64,000 nucleotides of DNA from Oceanobacillus sp. J11TS1 (lineage in GTDB: Bacteria > Bacillota > Bacilli > Bacillales > Amphibacillaceae). Position numbers and translations under genes: made by a program. The first letter of the stretch is position 1. Each line of letters starts with the position of its first letter. The stretch spans positions 1 through 64,000 of the forward strand of contig NZ_BORO01000006.1 of NCBI RefSeq assembly GCF_018333215.1, read 5' to 3'. This document shows, one piece after another, positions 52,938-61,483 of the stretch. The notes beneath the pieces are model-generated. The model did not search any database and was not told the origin of the DNA. It worked only from the letters and a program-made list of their open reading frames with translations.

Positions 52938-53939
52938 ATGAAGCTATTTTTAAAGGAACATGCTTTACTGATTGCTCTTAACATACTACAATTTGCTGCT
53001 ATTTTACTTATTTATTGGCTGGATGGTTATCGAAATCTGCTGCCGGCTTTATATGCAATTTTTATCGGATTCTTTTTTCTTGCTTGCTATCTTTTTTATC
53101 AATATTTCAGTCGGCGTGCATTCTATCAACGATTAAGCAGACCTCTAGAGACATTGGATGAATCATTGCAGAAGAACAGCCAGCACCCTGTTTCAGAAGC
53201 TTTGAATGAACTTTTGCGGAGCCAATATAAACATTATCAGCAGCAGATAAATAGCATTGAAAAAGAAAGAGAAGAACATCTCCAATTGATGGATCACTGG
53301 GTGCATCAGATGAAAACGCCGCTCTCCGTCATTGAGCTTACAGCGCAAAATTTGGACGAGCCAGATTCGTCAAGTATTCGGGAGGAAACCGAGCGAATGA
53401 AATCTGGGTTAAATACAATTCTTTATATGGCAAGGCTGCGGACAATTGAACAGGATTTTCATATCAAGCCAATCCATTTGGCATCATTGGTTCATGAGGT
53501 AAATGGAGAAAATAAACGATTCTACATACGTAATAAGGTCTATCCGAAAGTGGAAGAAAGAACAGAAGGATTGACGGTGCAAACAGATGAAAAGTGGCTT
53601 TTCTTTATTCTGACGCAGCTTATTTTAAATGCAGTGAAATACTCTGCAGGAAAAAGTAACTCGATTCTTATTTCTGTTTATAAAAGAGAAAAAGAAGCTG
53701 TTTTGGAAGTGAAAGACTTTGGAATAGGGATACCTGAAGCGGACAAAAAACGTATTTTTGATGCTTTTTATACAGGAGAAAATGGCAGGGAATTCAGAGA
53801 ATCTACGGGGATGGGGCTATATTTGATAAAAGAGGCAGTGGAGCACCTTCATCATCATATTGAATTTGAGTCACAGGTCGGAGAGGGTACAACGTTTCGA
53901 ATTATCTTCACGGAAACGCAAAACCTTACAACAATGTAA
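52938..53939 (+). CDS. bceS: BceS-type intramembrane-sensing histidine kinase
   Basis: 333 residues. Two N-terminal helices (about residues 8-27 and 34-55) are separated by only a few residues, so there is no real sensor domain. The phosphoacceptor is in MDHWVHQMKTPLSVIEL (near residue 123). ATPase boxes are LILNAVKYS, VKDFGIGIPE and GMGLYLI. Such kinases are switched on by flux through their BceAB transporter (family knowledge). AAAGGAG precedes the ATG. Confidence 0.9.
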   Translation: MKLFLKEHALLIALNILQFAAILLIYWLDGYRNLLPALYAIFIGFFFLACYLFYQYFSRRAFYQRLSRPLETLDESLQKNSQHPVSEALNELLRSQYKHYQQQINSIEKEREEHLQLMDHWVHQMKTPLSVIELTAQNLDEPDSSSIREETERMKSGLNTILYMARLRTIEQDFHIKPIHLASLVHEVNGENKRFYIRNKVYPKVEERTEGLTVQTDEKWLFFILTQLILNAVKYSAGKSNSILISVYKREKEAVLEVKDFGIGIPEADKKRIFDAFYTGENGREFRESTGMGLYLIKEAVEHLHHHIEFESQVGEGTTFRIIFTETQNLTTM

Positions 53940-53941
53940 GG
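53924..53941. promoter_or_regulatory. BceR-box before the BceAB genes
   Basis: CCTTACAACAATGTAAGG contains TTACA-N4-TGTAA, exactly the recalled BceR-type consensus TNACA-N4-TGTAA. It overlaps the kinase stop codon and lies about 45 bp before a TATACT -10 (53985-53990) with a poor -35, as expected for an activated promoter. Confidence 0.8.
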
Positions 53942-54026
53942 TAACTGAAAGGAATTTCGATAGTTTCTTCCTCGTATCTAGCGGTATACTCATCTTAAAT
54001 CAAACGATAAGGAAGGAAGTATTTAC

Positions 54027-54791
54027 ATGTTGAAAATAAGACAGGTCAGTAAAGTATACGAAGGAAGGATCGCCTATCGTGCGCTGTCAGACATCAATTT
54101 GACAGTAGAGGATAATGAATTTGTTGGGATTATGGGACCCTCCGGGAGCGGCAAAACCACTTTGTTGAATATGATTGCCACCATTGACGAACCGACAACT
54201 GGAGAGATCTTAATTAACGGGGAAAATCCGCATCGTCTGAAAAAGGAAAAGTTAGCGCAATTCCGCAGACGAGAATTAGGATTTGTCTTTCAGGATTTTA
54301 ATCTGCTTCATACACTAACCGTGGAAGAAAATATGGTGCTGCCACTAACGCTTGATGGTAAAAAAGTAAGTGAAATGAAGGAAAAAGCAAAGAACATCGC
54401 TAAAAAGCTGGGGATAACAGAAATAATGAATAAAAGAACGTATGAAATTTCCGGCGGTCAGGCACAGAGAGCAGCTGTTGCCAGGGCCATGATTCATACG
54501 CCGAAGCTGCTCCTGGCAGATGAACCGACAGGAAATCTGGATTCGAAATCCTCTAAAGATGTGATGGAAATGCTGGAGTCGATTAATGAGAAGGAAAAAA
54601 CAACGATGCTTTTGGTAACACATGATCCGCAGGCTGCGAGCTATTGCAATCGTGTGGTGTTCATCCGTGATGGGAAGTTTTATTCGGAAATTCACCGGGG
54701 AGATAATCGACAAGCTTTTTTTCAAAAGATTATCGACACGCTCTCATTAATGGGAGGGGATTCCAATGACGTTTCGTCAGTTCGCGTTTAA
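54027..54791 (+). CDS. bceA: BceA-type ABC ATPase
   Basis: 254 residues. Walker A GPSGSGKTT, Q-loop FQDFNLLH, signature ISGGQAQR, Walker B LLADEPTGNLDS and the H-loop THD are all present. AAGGAAGG precedes the ATG. The gene overlaps bceB by 26 bp. It powers target protection or removal of cell-wall-active peptides such as bacitracin-type compounds (family knowledge); the exact drug is unknown. Confidence 0.9.
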   Translation: MLKIRQVSKVYEGRIAYRALSDINLTVEDNEFVGIMGPSGSGKTTLLNMIATIDEPTTGEILINGENPHRLKKEKLAQFRRRELGFVFQDFNLLHTLTVEENMVLPLTLDGKKVSEMKEKAKNIAKKLGITEIMNKRTYEISGGQAQRAAVARAMIHTPKLLLADEPTGNLDSKSSKDVMEMLESINEKEKTTMLLVTHDPQAASYCNRVVFIRDGKFYSEIHRGDNRQAFFQKIIDTLSLMGGDSNDVSSVRV

Positions 54792-56664
54792 TAATGTAAT
54801 CCGAAATAAACGGCTGTATGCTGCGTACTTTCTGTCCAGCCTTTTTACGGTAATGGTGTTTTTTACATTTTCCATTTTTGCTTCTCACCCGCAGTTGACA
54901 GGGGATAATATGGATTCTTACGTGAGCTTTGGAATGAATGTTGCAGCAGGAATTATTTATGTATTTTCCTTTTTCTTTGTGCTCTATTCGATGAGTTCAT
55001 TCTTACAATCGAGAAAAAAAGAATTCGGCTTATTAATGATTCAAGGGATGAGCATGAAGCAGATCCGCTCGATGGTATTCTTGGAAAATATGTTTATTGG
55101 CTTTATAGCTACCATTGGCGGTATTGGGTTAGGCCTTGTTTTTGCCAAAGGAATTTTACTCGTTGCGGAAAATGTGCTTATTATTGATAATGAACTGCCA
55201 TTTTATTTTCCAACACAGCCCATTTTGCTTACGTTTGGCTGCTTTATCCTATTATTTTTCTTCATTTCTATATTTGTGTCTTATATTTTGCGGAGCCGGA
55301 AGTTAATTGACTTAATCAAAGGTGATAAAAAGTCAAAGGGAGAGCCAAAAGCAAATATATTTTTAACGATCTTGGGAGTTCTTTTGCTTGGATCAGGATA
55401 TGCTGTTGCTTTGACAGTCGATGGATTAATGGTAATTGCCGCAATGATTCCGGTTATCATTGTTGTTATCATTGGAACGTACCTCCTGTTTACGCAGTTA
55501 AGTGTATTTATCATTCGCAGATTAAAGAGAAAGGAGAATTTCTTCTGGCATAAAACAAATATGATATTGCTTTCCGATCTTTCTTTTCGCATGAAGGATA
55601 ATGCAAGATCCTTTTTCTTAGTAGCAATTATTTCTACGGTTGCTTTTAGTGCAATTGGCACGCTGTATGGTTTTCAGTCGTATATCACGGCAGGACTAAA
55701 GCAGGTGAATCAAACTACCGTTTCTTATCAGGATAATGATACTGGAAATGAGGAAGCAAATGTTGCGTATATTGATGACACGCTGGATAAAGCAAACATT
55801 GACATGGATAAAGAGCGCGTAACGCTTCATTACTATAAACTCCCTGATGATTCAGAGGTTTTAATTGCAAAAGAATCTGACTATAACCGAATCGCGAATT
55901 TAAGTGATAATGAAACCCTTCATGTAGAAGATGGGGCCCCAGTTTTGATGGGGCCTGAAATGACTTTGCTTGGTGTCGGCGGAGAAACGTCGCATGAAGA
56001 GGAAGCAGAAGCATTAAAAGATGCTGTGCTTGAATTAGACAATGACACTATTTTGGAACCTGCACAGATGGTAGCTTCTAATGTATTGCCTTCTACTACA
56101 GCGTATTATGTAGTTTCTGATCATGATTTTGAGAGCTTACCCGAACCTGCCACAGGGGAAAATTATTATGCTTGGCAGGAAACGGCGGATAAAGAAATTC
56201 CATTAGAGATAGCAGAGAAATTAGATAGTAAGTTGTCTGCAGAAGGAATCCGGATAGGTCACTATGAAGAATATATAATGAACAAAATGTATGGTCCAAT
56301 TCTATTTGTCGGCCTATTTATCGGTATCGTCTTTTTCGTATCAGCAGGAAGCTTTCTTTACTTCCGACTGTATTCCGATTTAGACGAAGATAAGAAAAAG
56401 TTCCAAGCGATAACGAAAATGGGACTAACAGAGAAAGAATTGAAGAAAGTATTAAACAGACAAACAGCACTTCTTTTCTTTGCACCGATTGCAGTAGCAC
56501 TGATTCACGGTGCTGTAGCACTAACTGCACTGTCGAATATGTTTTTCTACAGCCTCTTAAAGGAATCCACAATGGTGCTCAGTTTGTTCTTAGTCATTCA
56601 AATCGTCTATTTCTTTATTGTCCGTTTCTATTATATCAGGCAGGTCAAACAGGCATTGCAATAA
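54766..56664 (+). CDS. bceB: BceB-type ABC permease
   Basis: 632 residues with ten predicted helices. A large extracellular domain (about residues 310-510) lies between helices seven and eight, the hallmark of BceB permeases. FtsX-like cores include RKKEFGLLMIQGMSMKQI and KKFQAITKMGLTEKEL. It transmits the peptide signal to the kinase and confers resistance (family knowledge). Confidence 0.9.
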   Translation: MTFRQFAFNNVIRNKRLYAAYFLSSLFTVMVFFTFSIFASHPQLTGDNMDSYVSFGMNVAAGIIYVFSFFFVLYSMSSFLQSRKKEFGLLMIQGMSMKQIRSMVFLENMFIGFIATIGGIGLGLVFAKGILLVAENVLIIDNELPFYFPTQPILLTFGCFILLFFFISIFVSYILRSRKLIDLIKGDKKSKGEPKANIFLTILGVLLLGSGYAVALTVDGLMVIAAMIPVIIVVIIGTYLLFTQLSVFIIRRLKRKENFFWHKTNMILLSDLSFRMKDNARSFFLVAIISTVAFSAIGTLYGFQSYITAGLKQVNQTTVSYQDNDTGNEEANVAYIDDTLDKANIDMDKERVTLHYYKLPDDSEVLIAKESDYNRIANLSDNETLHVEDGAPVLMGPEMTLLGVGGETSHEEEAEALKDAVLELDNDTILEPAQMVASNVLPSTTAYYVVSDHDFESLPEPATGENYYAWQETADKEIPLEIAEKLDSKLSAEGIRIGHYEEYIMNKMYGPILFVGLFIGIVFFVSAGSFLYFRLYSDLDEDKKKFQAITKMGLTEKELKKVLNRQTALLFFAPIAVALIHGAVALTALSNMFFYSLLKESTMVLSLFLVIQIVYFFIVRFYYIRQVKQALQ

Positions 56665-56667
56665 TTG

Positions 56668-56711
56668 AAGCCTCTCTCTAAACTTAAAATGGTTCAGAGA
56701 GAGGCTTTTCA
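56668..56711 (+). terminator. Strong terminator of bceAB
   Basis: AAGCCTCTCTCT pairs with AGAGAGAGGCTT (12 bp) across a 16-nt loop, followed by TTTTC. Confidence 0.85.
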
Positions 56712-56848
56712 TTGCGCTTTGAAAGAGTGTATAAATGAAGGATAATAAAGTATAGTCTGGTGATTTTGAATGGAATATCGTTGTAACAGAACTAGTATGC
56801 ATATCGTTGTTATTGCTGTACAAGCTTTGGTAGAAAGAGAGAAAATAA

Positions 56849-57231
56849 TCAGCTTTCTCTTTCTTTCAGCCATTCCCTTTTTAGAATGGACATCAGATAA
56901 GCATCCCGATAAGTACCGTTTGTGTAAAAGTGCTCTCTAAAATTGCCATCAACTTTAAAACCTTGACTTTCATAAATATGGAAAGCTTTATCATTTTCTG
57001 TATCGACATATAGATAGACTTTATGCATGTTTAGAATTTCAAAAGCATACTTAATGGTTTCCTGGAAAGCATATTTTGCATACCCTTTACCGCCAAATTC
57101 AGGTTTGATAATAATTTGAATTTCGCAGTTGCGATGAATAAAATTAATTTCTACAAGCTCTACAATGCCAACAGGAAAATCATTATCCTCCACAATAAAT
57201 CTCCTTTCTGTTTCATCCAGAAGAAATTTAT
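56849..57231 (-). pseudogene. SpeG-like GNAT acetyltransferase, 3' part, split by the tnpB element
   Basis: About 127 codons of GNAT sequence: ETERRFIVEDNDFPVGIVEL, the acetyl-CoA loop PEFGGKGYAKYA, and NMHKVYLYVDTENDKAFHIY. This matches spermidine/spermine N-acetyltransferase-like proteins but lacks their first 40 or so residues. The apparent ATG at 57262 lies in mobile-element DNA. The missing 5' part is found on the same strand at 59211-59339, beyond the inserted element, and joins in frame at the insertion point (ELKYLY then NKFLLDETER). Confidence 0.85.
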
Positions 57232-57399
57232 TATTTCCAAGCGAGAAGACTCCATCCTCCAAAGCAGGGTGGAGATGAATCCCGCCCCTGTTCTCCGACC
57301 TTCGAAATAAAAATTACAATCATTTGTTCGTAAAATGATGGAAAGGAAACGAATGTTCCTGTATAATAGGGTATAACATAAAGAAGAAAAGGGGTCTAC

Positions 57400-59106
57400 A
57401 TGATGGCAATGAGAGCGTTCTTTTCCAACCGAATCTATAAAAATACGCTGCTATCCTCAATGGTACTTGCTATAGGGGATACATTGCGTCAATTTAATCG
57501 CGTCAAGCAATTCGCCTTTGATAAAATGGTTAAAGAAAAGCGTTCGGGCGAGCAGCGAAGAAATAAGTCGCTTCATTTGCTCGTCAAACAACAATTCCAA
57601 CTGGATGACTATTATGCCAATAGTGTCATCCAAGCTGCAAAAGCCCATATCAAAAGTCTTGAAGAACTCAAAACGCTTTACTTAACAGATACAAAAGCAC
57701 AGATCAGTACAATCAAGAAAAAAATAAAAAAGGAACGCAGCAAATTAACCTCCCTAAAAAAGATTAAAAAATCCTTCATCCAAGACAAACCCAAGTTTCC
57801 AAAGAACGCTAGAGAACAAAAGAAAGGCCATTACTATACGGTAAGCTACAAAAATTATACAGATATCTATTCGCATGCGTATGCATTTGAACATTTGTAT
57901 CTAGACCCAAAAATAAAGGGAATCCAACATAAATTAGGCATTCTGACATCCAGACTCAACCGCAAAGAAGAAGCATTAAGACAGTTAAAGTCCCGCATTC
58001 CAAGTGCTGTATTTGGTACAAGAAAATATTTCAAAGCGCAACACACCAAGGCATGTTATACCGAAGATCATGATGCATGGCTAGAAGGGTGGCGCAAGTC
58101 CCGCTATAGTAAAATGACACTTTCCGGGAGAAAAGATGCTGCTTACGGCAATTTCGTTTTCCGATATAATCCGGACAACCATCTCTTGCATATGAAGACA
58201 CCAAATGGACAAGTGCGCCTGGAAAATGTCGTGTTTGCTTATGGGCAGGAAATCATAGACGAGGCTATCCAAACGCAGCGTGCTTGCAAGGACAAAAAGA
58301 AACATGGCAAACCCATCGCCTGGTCATTGGAAGACCATGGTATGTACTATATCGTCAAGTGTCTGGTCGATGTGGCACCAAATCCGCATACTAACTATGC
58401 CAAATCGTCCGGTATCATTGGAGTGGACTTAAATGTTGACCATTTTGCCGTTTCCAACATGAACGAAAAAGGACAACTGGTGGCATCTTGTACGATTCCC
58501 TTTGACCTAGAGAAAAAAACAACGGGACAAGCTGTTAAAATCATAGAAGCAGCAGCTATTCAAGTGGTAGATATTGCGCATGCAGAAAAGAAACCAATTG
58601 CAATGGAAAAATTGGCTATCACCCCATCCAAAGTGATCAATCCATATGGCAACAAAAAGTCAAACCGCAAAATATCCATGTTTGCCTACCGTAAAATGAT
58701 GCAAGCAATAAAAGCCAGAGCAGAAAAGATTGGAGTGGCCGTATTTGAAGTCAACCCTGCTTTTACCAGTCAAATTGGCAAAATGAAATACATGAAACGC
58801 TTCGGCATATCCATTCATGAGGCAGCAAGTTTTGTCATTGCCAGAAGAGCGATGGGATTCAAAGAAAAACTTCCACCAGTGTTGCGTGCACTATTACCGG
58901 AGAAGATGATGGGTGCGCACCACTGGGCGCAGTGGAAGTATGTTTCTCAACACCTGAAAGAGATTCGCACACACGCATTCTATCTTTCAGAACTTTTCGA
59001 TGTAGATAGGTTTGACCAAACAGGTGAATGCTTTGTTGCAGGCGCTTTAACAGGCATGGAACAAAACAGTTTGTCGAAATCGAAAAGTAGAAAACCCATA
59101 TCCTAG
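57400..59106 (+). CDS. tnpB: TnpB-related RuvC-like protein, IS200/IS605 family
   Basis: 568 residues, longer than typical TnpB (about 400). A basic helical N-terminal half precedes the RuvC-like domain: RuvC-I Asp343 (GIIGVDLNVDHFAV) and RuvC-II Glu403 (AMEKLAI). In the RuvC-III region, VNPAFTSQIGKMKYMKRFGI leads to SIHEAASFVIARRAMGF (residues 471-487), with no Cys4 zinc finger and no obvious third Asp. This matches a zinc-finger-less TnpB subfamily. Nuclease activity guided by an RNA from the right end is possible but unproven. AAAAGGGG precedes the ATG. Confidence 0.85.
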   Translation: MMAMRAFFSNRIYKNTLLSSMVLAIGDTLRQFNRVKQFAFDKMVKEKRSGEQRRNKSLHLLVKQQFQLDDYYANSVIQAAKAHIKSLEELKTLYLTDTKAQISTIKKKIKKERSKLTSLKKIKKSFIQDKPKFPKNAREQKKGHYYTVSYKNYTDIYSHAYAFEHLYLDPKIKGIQHKLGILTSRLNRKEEALRQLKSRIPSAVFGTRKYFKAQHTKACYTEDHDAWLEGWRKSRYSKMTLSGRKDAAYGNFVFRYNPDNHLLHMKTPNGQVRLENVVFAYGQEIIDEAIQTQRACKDKKKHGKPIAWSLEDHGMYYIVKCLVDVAPNPHTNYAKSSGIIGVDLNVDHFAVSNMNEKGQLVASCTIPFDLEKKTTGQAVKIIEAAAIQVVDIAHAEKKPIAMEKLAITPSKVINPYGNKKSNRKISMFAYRKMMQAIKARAEKIGVAVFEVNPAFTSQIGKMKYMKRFGISIHEAASFVIARRAMGFKEKLPPVLRALLPEKMMGAHHWAQWKYVSQHLKEIRTHAFYLSELFDVDRFDQTGECFVAGALTGMEQNSLSKSKSRKPIS

Positions 59107-59210
59107 TTGAACGGGATATGGTCATACGATGTGTATGGTCCGATTTTTTAATCGGAATACCCCCACTTCAAATAAATCAGCAATGATTATTAAGTGGAGG
59201 GAGCGTTCAA
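59107..59210 (+). ncRNA. Candidate omega-RNA scaffold at the element right end
   Basis: The 104 bases after tnpB hold three nested hairpins: GGTCATAC/GTATGGTC, CCGATT/AATCGG (59140-59155) and CCCCCACTT/AAGTGGAGGG (59160-59201). They end at TTCAA on the element border. TnpB guide RNAs arise from exactly this position (family knowledge); transcription here is inferred. Confidence 0.55.
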
Positions 59211-59339
59211 TATAGAGGTATTTTAACTCCGTCAAAGATTCATAAGGCTCTTCAAACCAATAAGACATAATGGAATTTTCGTTTTTAGCTCATGGATAAA
59301 GGGTAAATCCTTTTCTTCTAGTGCACGTAATCTCATCAT
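59211..59339 (-). pseudogene. SpeG-like acetyltransferase, 5' part
   Basis: On the minus strand, after GAAGGAG, a start at 59339 gives MMRLRALEEKDLPFIHEL. After one missing A (a run of five T on the plus strand near 59282-59286), the frame continues NENSIMSYWFEEPYESLTEL and KYLY up to the element border. This is the expected SpeG N-terminus. The gene is therefore broken twice: by the insertion and by a one-base deletion (or sequence error). Confidence 0.8.
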
Positions 59340-59567
59340 TGTTCTCCTTCATAACGTTTATCAAGACAATTATAACATAAGGAACCATTTAAATAATAAG
59401 TAGCTGTGCATCATTAGCTTATTATCCGTGTCTACTGTTTCAACCCAGTCTAACTCATGTTTATGCTGCGAAAAACGAATATTAAATGTTTAATGATATA
59501 TTTTTGTTCGTGTTTATTGACAAATATCATGTATATTAGTAATATAATAATATGAATTTAATAGAAA

Positions 59568-59731
59568 TGCGTATAATCCCGGGGATATGGCCCAGAGTTT
59601 CTACCAGACTGCCGTAAATAGTCTGACTACGCAGCGTAGATAGCTTTGATTTCTTCAACATAATTGGAGAATGAAAAGTTATATTGTGCTGGTCCGATAG
59701 AAACTCTCAAATTAAGTTGAGAGTTTTTTTT
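59568..59731 (+). promoter_or_regulatory. Purine riboswitch (guanine type) with terminator
   Basis: The aptamer (59568-59633) has P1 TGCGTA/TACGCA and the conserved core ATATGG, TTTCTACC, CCGTAAA and TGACTAC. The specificity base corresponding to position 74 is C, predicting guanine or hypoxanthine. The terminator is AAACTCTCAA/TTGAGAGTTT (59701-59726) plus a T run. AGAGTTTCTA inside the aptamer (59594-59603) is fully complementary to TAGAAACTCT (59698-59707), giving an antiterminator. Ligand binding would turn transcription off. Confidence 0.92.
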
Positions 59732-59824
59732 CTTGGATAAGCATGATTTTGATAGAACGTACGTAATCGGGCTGGCTTCATGGGGTTGCGAGATTTTCTA
59801 TAGAAAAATGGAGGAAGAAAATGC

Positions 59825-61129
59825 ATGAGCAAATTTTTTGAATTTGAAAAGCTAGGTACGAATTTTCGAACAGAGTTTATAGCCGGCTTAACGACCTTTT
59901 TAGCGATGGCCTATATTTTATTCGTTAACCCGAGTATTTTAGGAGAAACGGGGATGAATCAGGAAGCGGTATTTGCTGCGACGGCAATTGCAGCTGCTTT
60001 CGGTTCAATCGTAATGGGGGTTCTAGCTAAATATCCAGTGGCTCTTGCTCCAGGTATGGGATTAAATGCATTCTTCACCTATACCGTAGTTATTGGTTTT
60101 GGTATTCCTTGGGAGACCGCACTTGCAGGTGTTTTAGCTTCAGGAATTATATTTATTGTTTTAACTTTAACGGGAATTCGCGAAATTATTATTAATGCTA
60201 TTCCACCAAGTTTAAAGCAGGCAGTTGGAGCAGGTATCGGCTTATTTATTGCATTTATCGGTTTAAAGAATGCGCAGATTGTCCAAGAGGATCCAGCTAC
60301 AATTATCGCACTTGGAGATTTGACATCTCCTACCGTTTTATTAGCAATTTTTGGGGTTATTATCTCGGTTATTTTAATGACCTTAGGTGTTAAAGCTGGT
60401 ATCTTTTATGGAATGATTATTAGTTCTATTGCTGGCATGATTTTTGGTTTAATCCCTGTACCATCTGGTATTAGCGGTGTGATCAGCAATGCGCCTAGTT
60501 TAGCACCGACATTTGGGCAAGCATTCATCCATTTTGATCAAATTTTTTCCATGCAAATGCTTGTTGTTATTTTGACATTCTTATTTGTGAATTTCTTTGA
60601 TACCGCAGGGACACTTGTTGCTGTTGCGACAAAAGCAGGAATAATGAAAGATAATAAATTGCCGAGAGCAGGTAAAGCATTGTTTGCAGATGCATCTGCC
60701 AGTGTGGTCGGGGCAGCTGTAGGTACTTCGACTACCACTTCTTTTGTAGAATCGACTTCTGGAGTAAGTGTAGGAGGGCGCTCAGGATTCACAGCAGTTG
60801 TAACAGGATGCTTCTTCTTATTAGCATTATTTTTCTCTCCTTTATTAAGCGTTGTGACAAATGAAGTGACAGCCCCAGCCTTGATTATTGTCGGTGTTTT
60901 AATGGCAAGCAGTTTGAAAGAAATTCCGTGGGATAAATTTGAAATTGCCGTACCAGCTTTCTTTACCGTATTGATGATGCCATTAACGGCTAGTATTGCA
61001 ACAGGAATTGCGATTGGATTTATCTTCTATCCAATTACGATGCTGGTAAAAGGCAGGGCGAAAGAAATTCATCCGATTATGTATGTGCTGTTTGTTATCT
61101 TTGCATTGTACTTTATCTTTTTAACGTAA
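59825..61129 (+). CDS. pbuG: NCS2/AzgA-family purine permease, PbuG-like
   Basis: A 434-residue permease with about 12-14 helices. Family motifs are FEKLGTNFRTEFIAGLTTFLA, split at the N-terminus, LAPGMGLNAFFTY (about residues 77-89) and GTSTTTSFVESTSGVSVGGR (about 300-319). GGAGG precedes the ATG at 59825; an ATG four bases earlier is out of frame. It imports hypoxanthine or guanine by proton symport (family knowledge), consistent with the guanine-type riboswitch upstream. Confidence 0.9.
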   Translation: MSKFFEFEKLGTNFRTEFIAGLTTFLAMAYILFVNPSILGETGMNQEAVFAATAIAAAFGSIVMGVLAKYPVALAPGMGLNAFFTYTVVIGFGIPWETALAGVLASGIIFIVLTLTGIREIIINAIPPSLKQAVGAGIGLFIAFIGLKNAQIVQEDPATIIALGDLTSPTVLLAIFGVIISVILMTLGVKAGIFYGMIISSIAGMIFGLIPVPSGISGVISNAPSLAPTFGQAFIHFDQIFSMQMLVVILTFLFVNFFDTAGTLVAVATKAGIMKDNKLPRAGKALFADASASVVGAAVGTSTTTSFVESTSGVSVGGRSGFTAVVTGCFFLLALFFSPLLSVVTNEVTAPALIIVGVLMASSLKEIPWDKFEIAVPAFFTVLMMPLTASIATGIAIGFIFYPITMLVKGRAKEIHPIMYVLFVIFALYFIFLT

Positions 61130-61152
61130 ATATAAATATTAGAAATATGCAG

Positions 61153-61183
61153 GGAGAGTGTGGTTGTGTTCACTCTCCTCTTA
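61153..61183 (+). terminator. Terminator after pbuG
   Basis: GGAGAGTG pairs with CACTCTCC, followed by TCTTATT. The remaining gap up to 61483 holds no recognisable gene. Confidence 0.6.
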
Positions 61184-61483
61184 TTATATGAAGCTATATC
61201 TTTTTTTAATAAGGATGGAAAGTAGCCATTGTATTTTTCGGACTTTTTTACAAGTTGCATATCTAGGTACAAAGAAGTGTTTTTGTATTCCTTTCTGCCA
61301 GCAAAATAAGGGGGTTAGGGGTTAGAAGACTGATTAATAGGAAAAATGATGCAATTCTAAAAAGTGACGTGAATGGATAAGTGGTAAGTTTGTAGCCATG
61401 GCCCTATTGTAAAGTTTCTCGGGATTATATATGATTATGGAATAGTGTGAAAATTTCTATTGTATGAGAGAGGGAGATTAAAG

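Larger units (their letters stand above)
57232..59210 (+). mobile_element. IS605-type tnpB-only element inserted in a SpeG-like gene
   Basis: The ends were found by rejoining the broken gene. The left flank ends TTTAT (57227-57231) and the right end closes TTCAA (59206-59210), after which the target resumes TATAGAGG. The join restores the host frame, with no target duplication apart from a 3-base ambiguity (TAT). The element is 1979 bp with one gene, tnpB, and no tnpA, so it would need a transposase in trans. The TTTAT flank would be the TAM and the bases after 59210 the guide. Confidence 0.8.
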
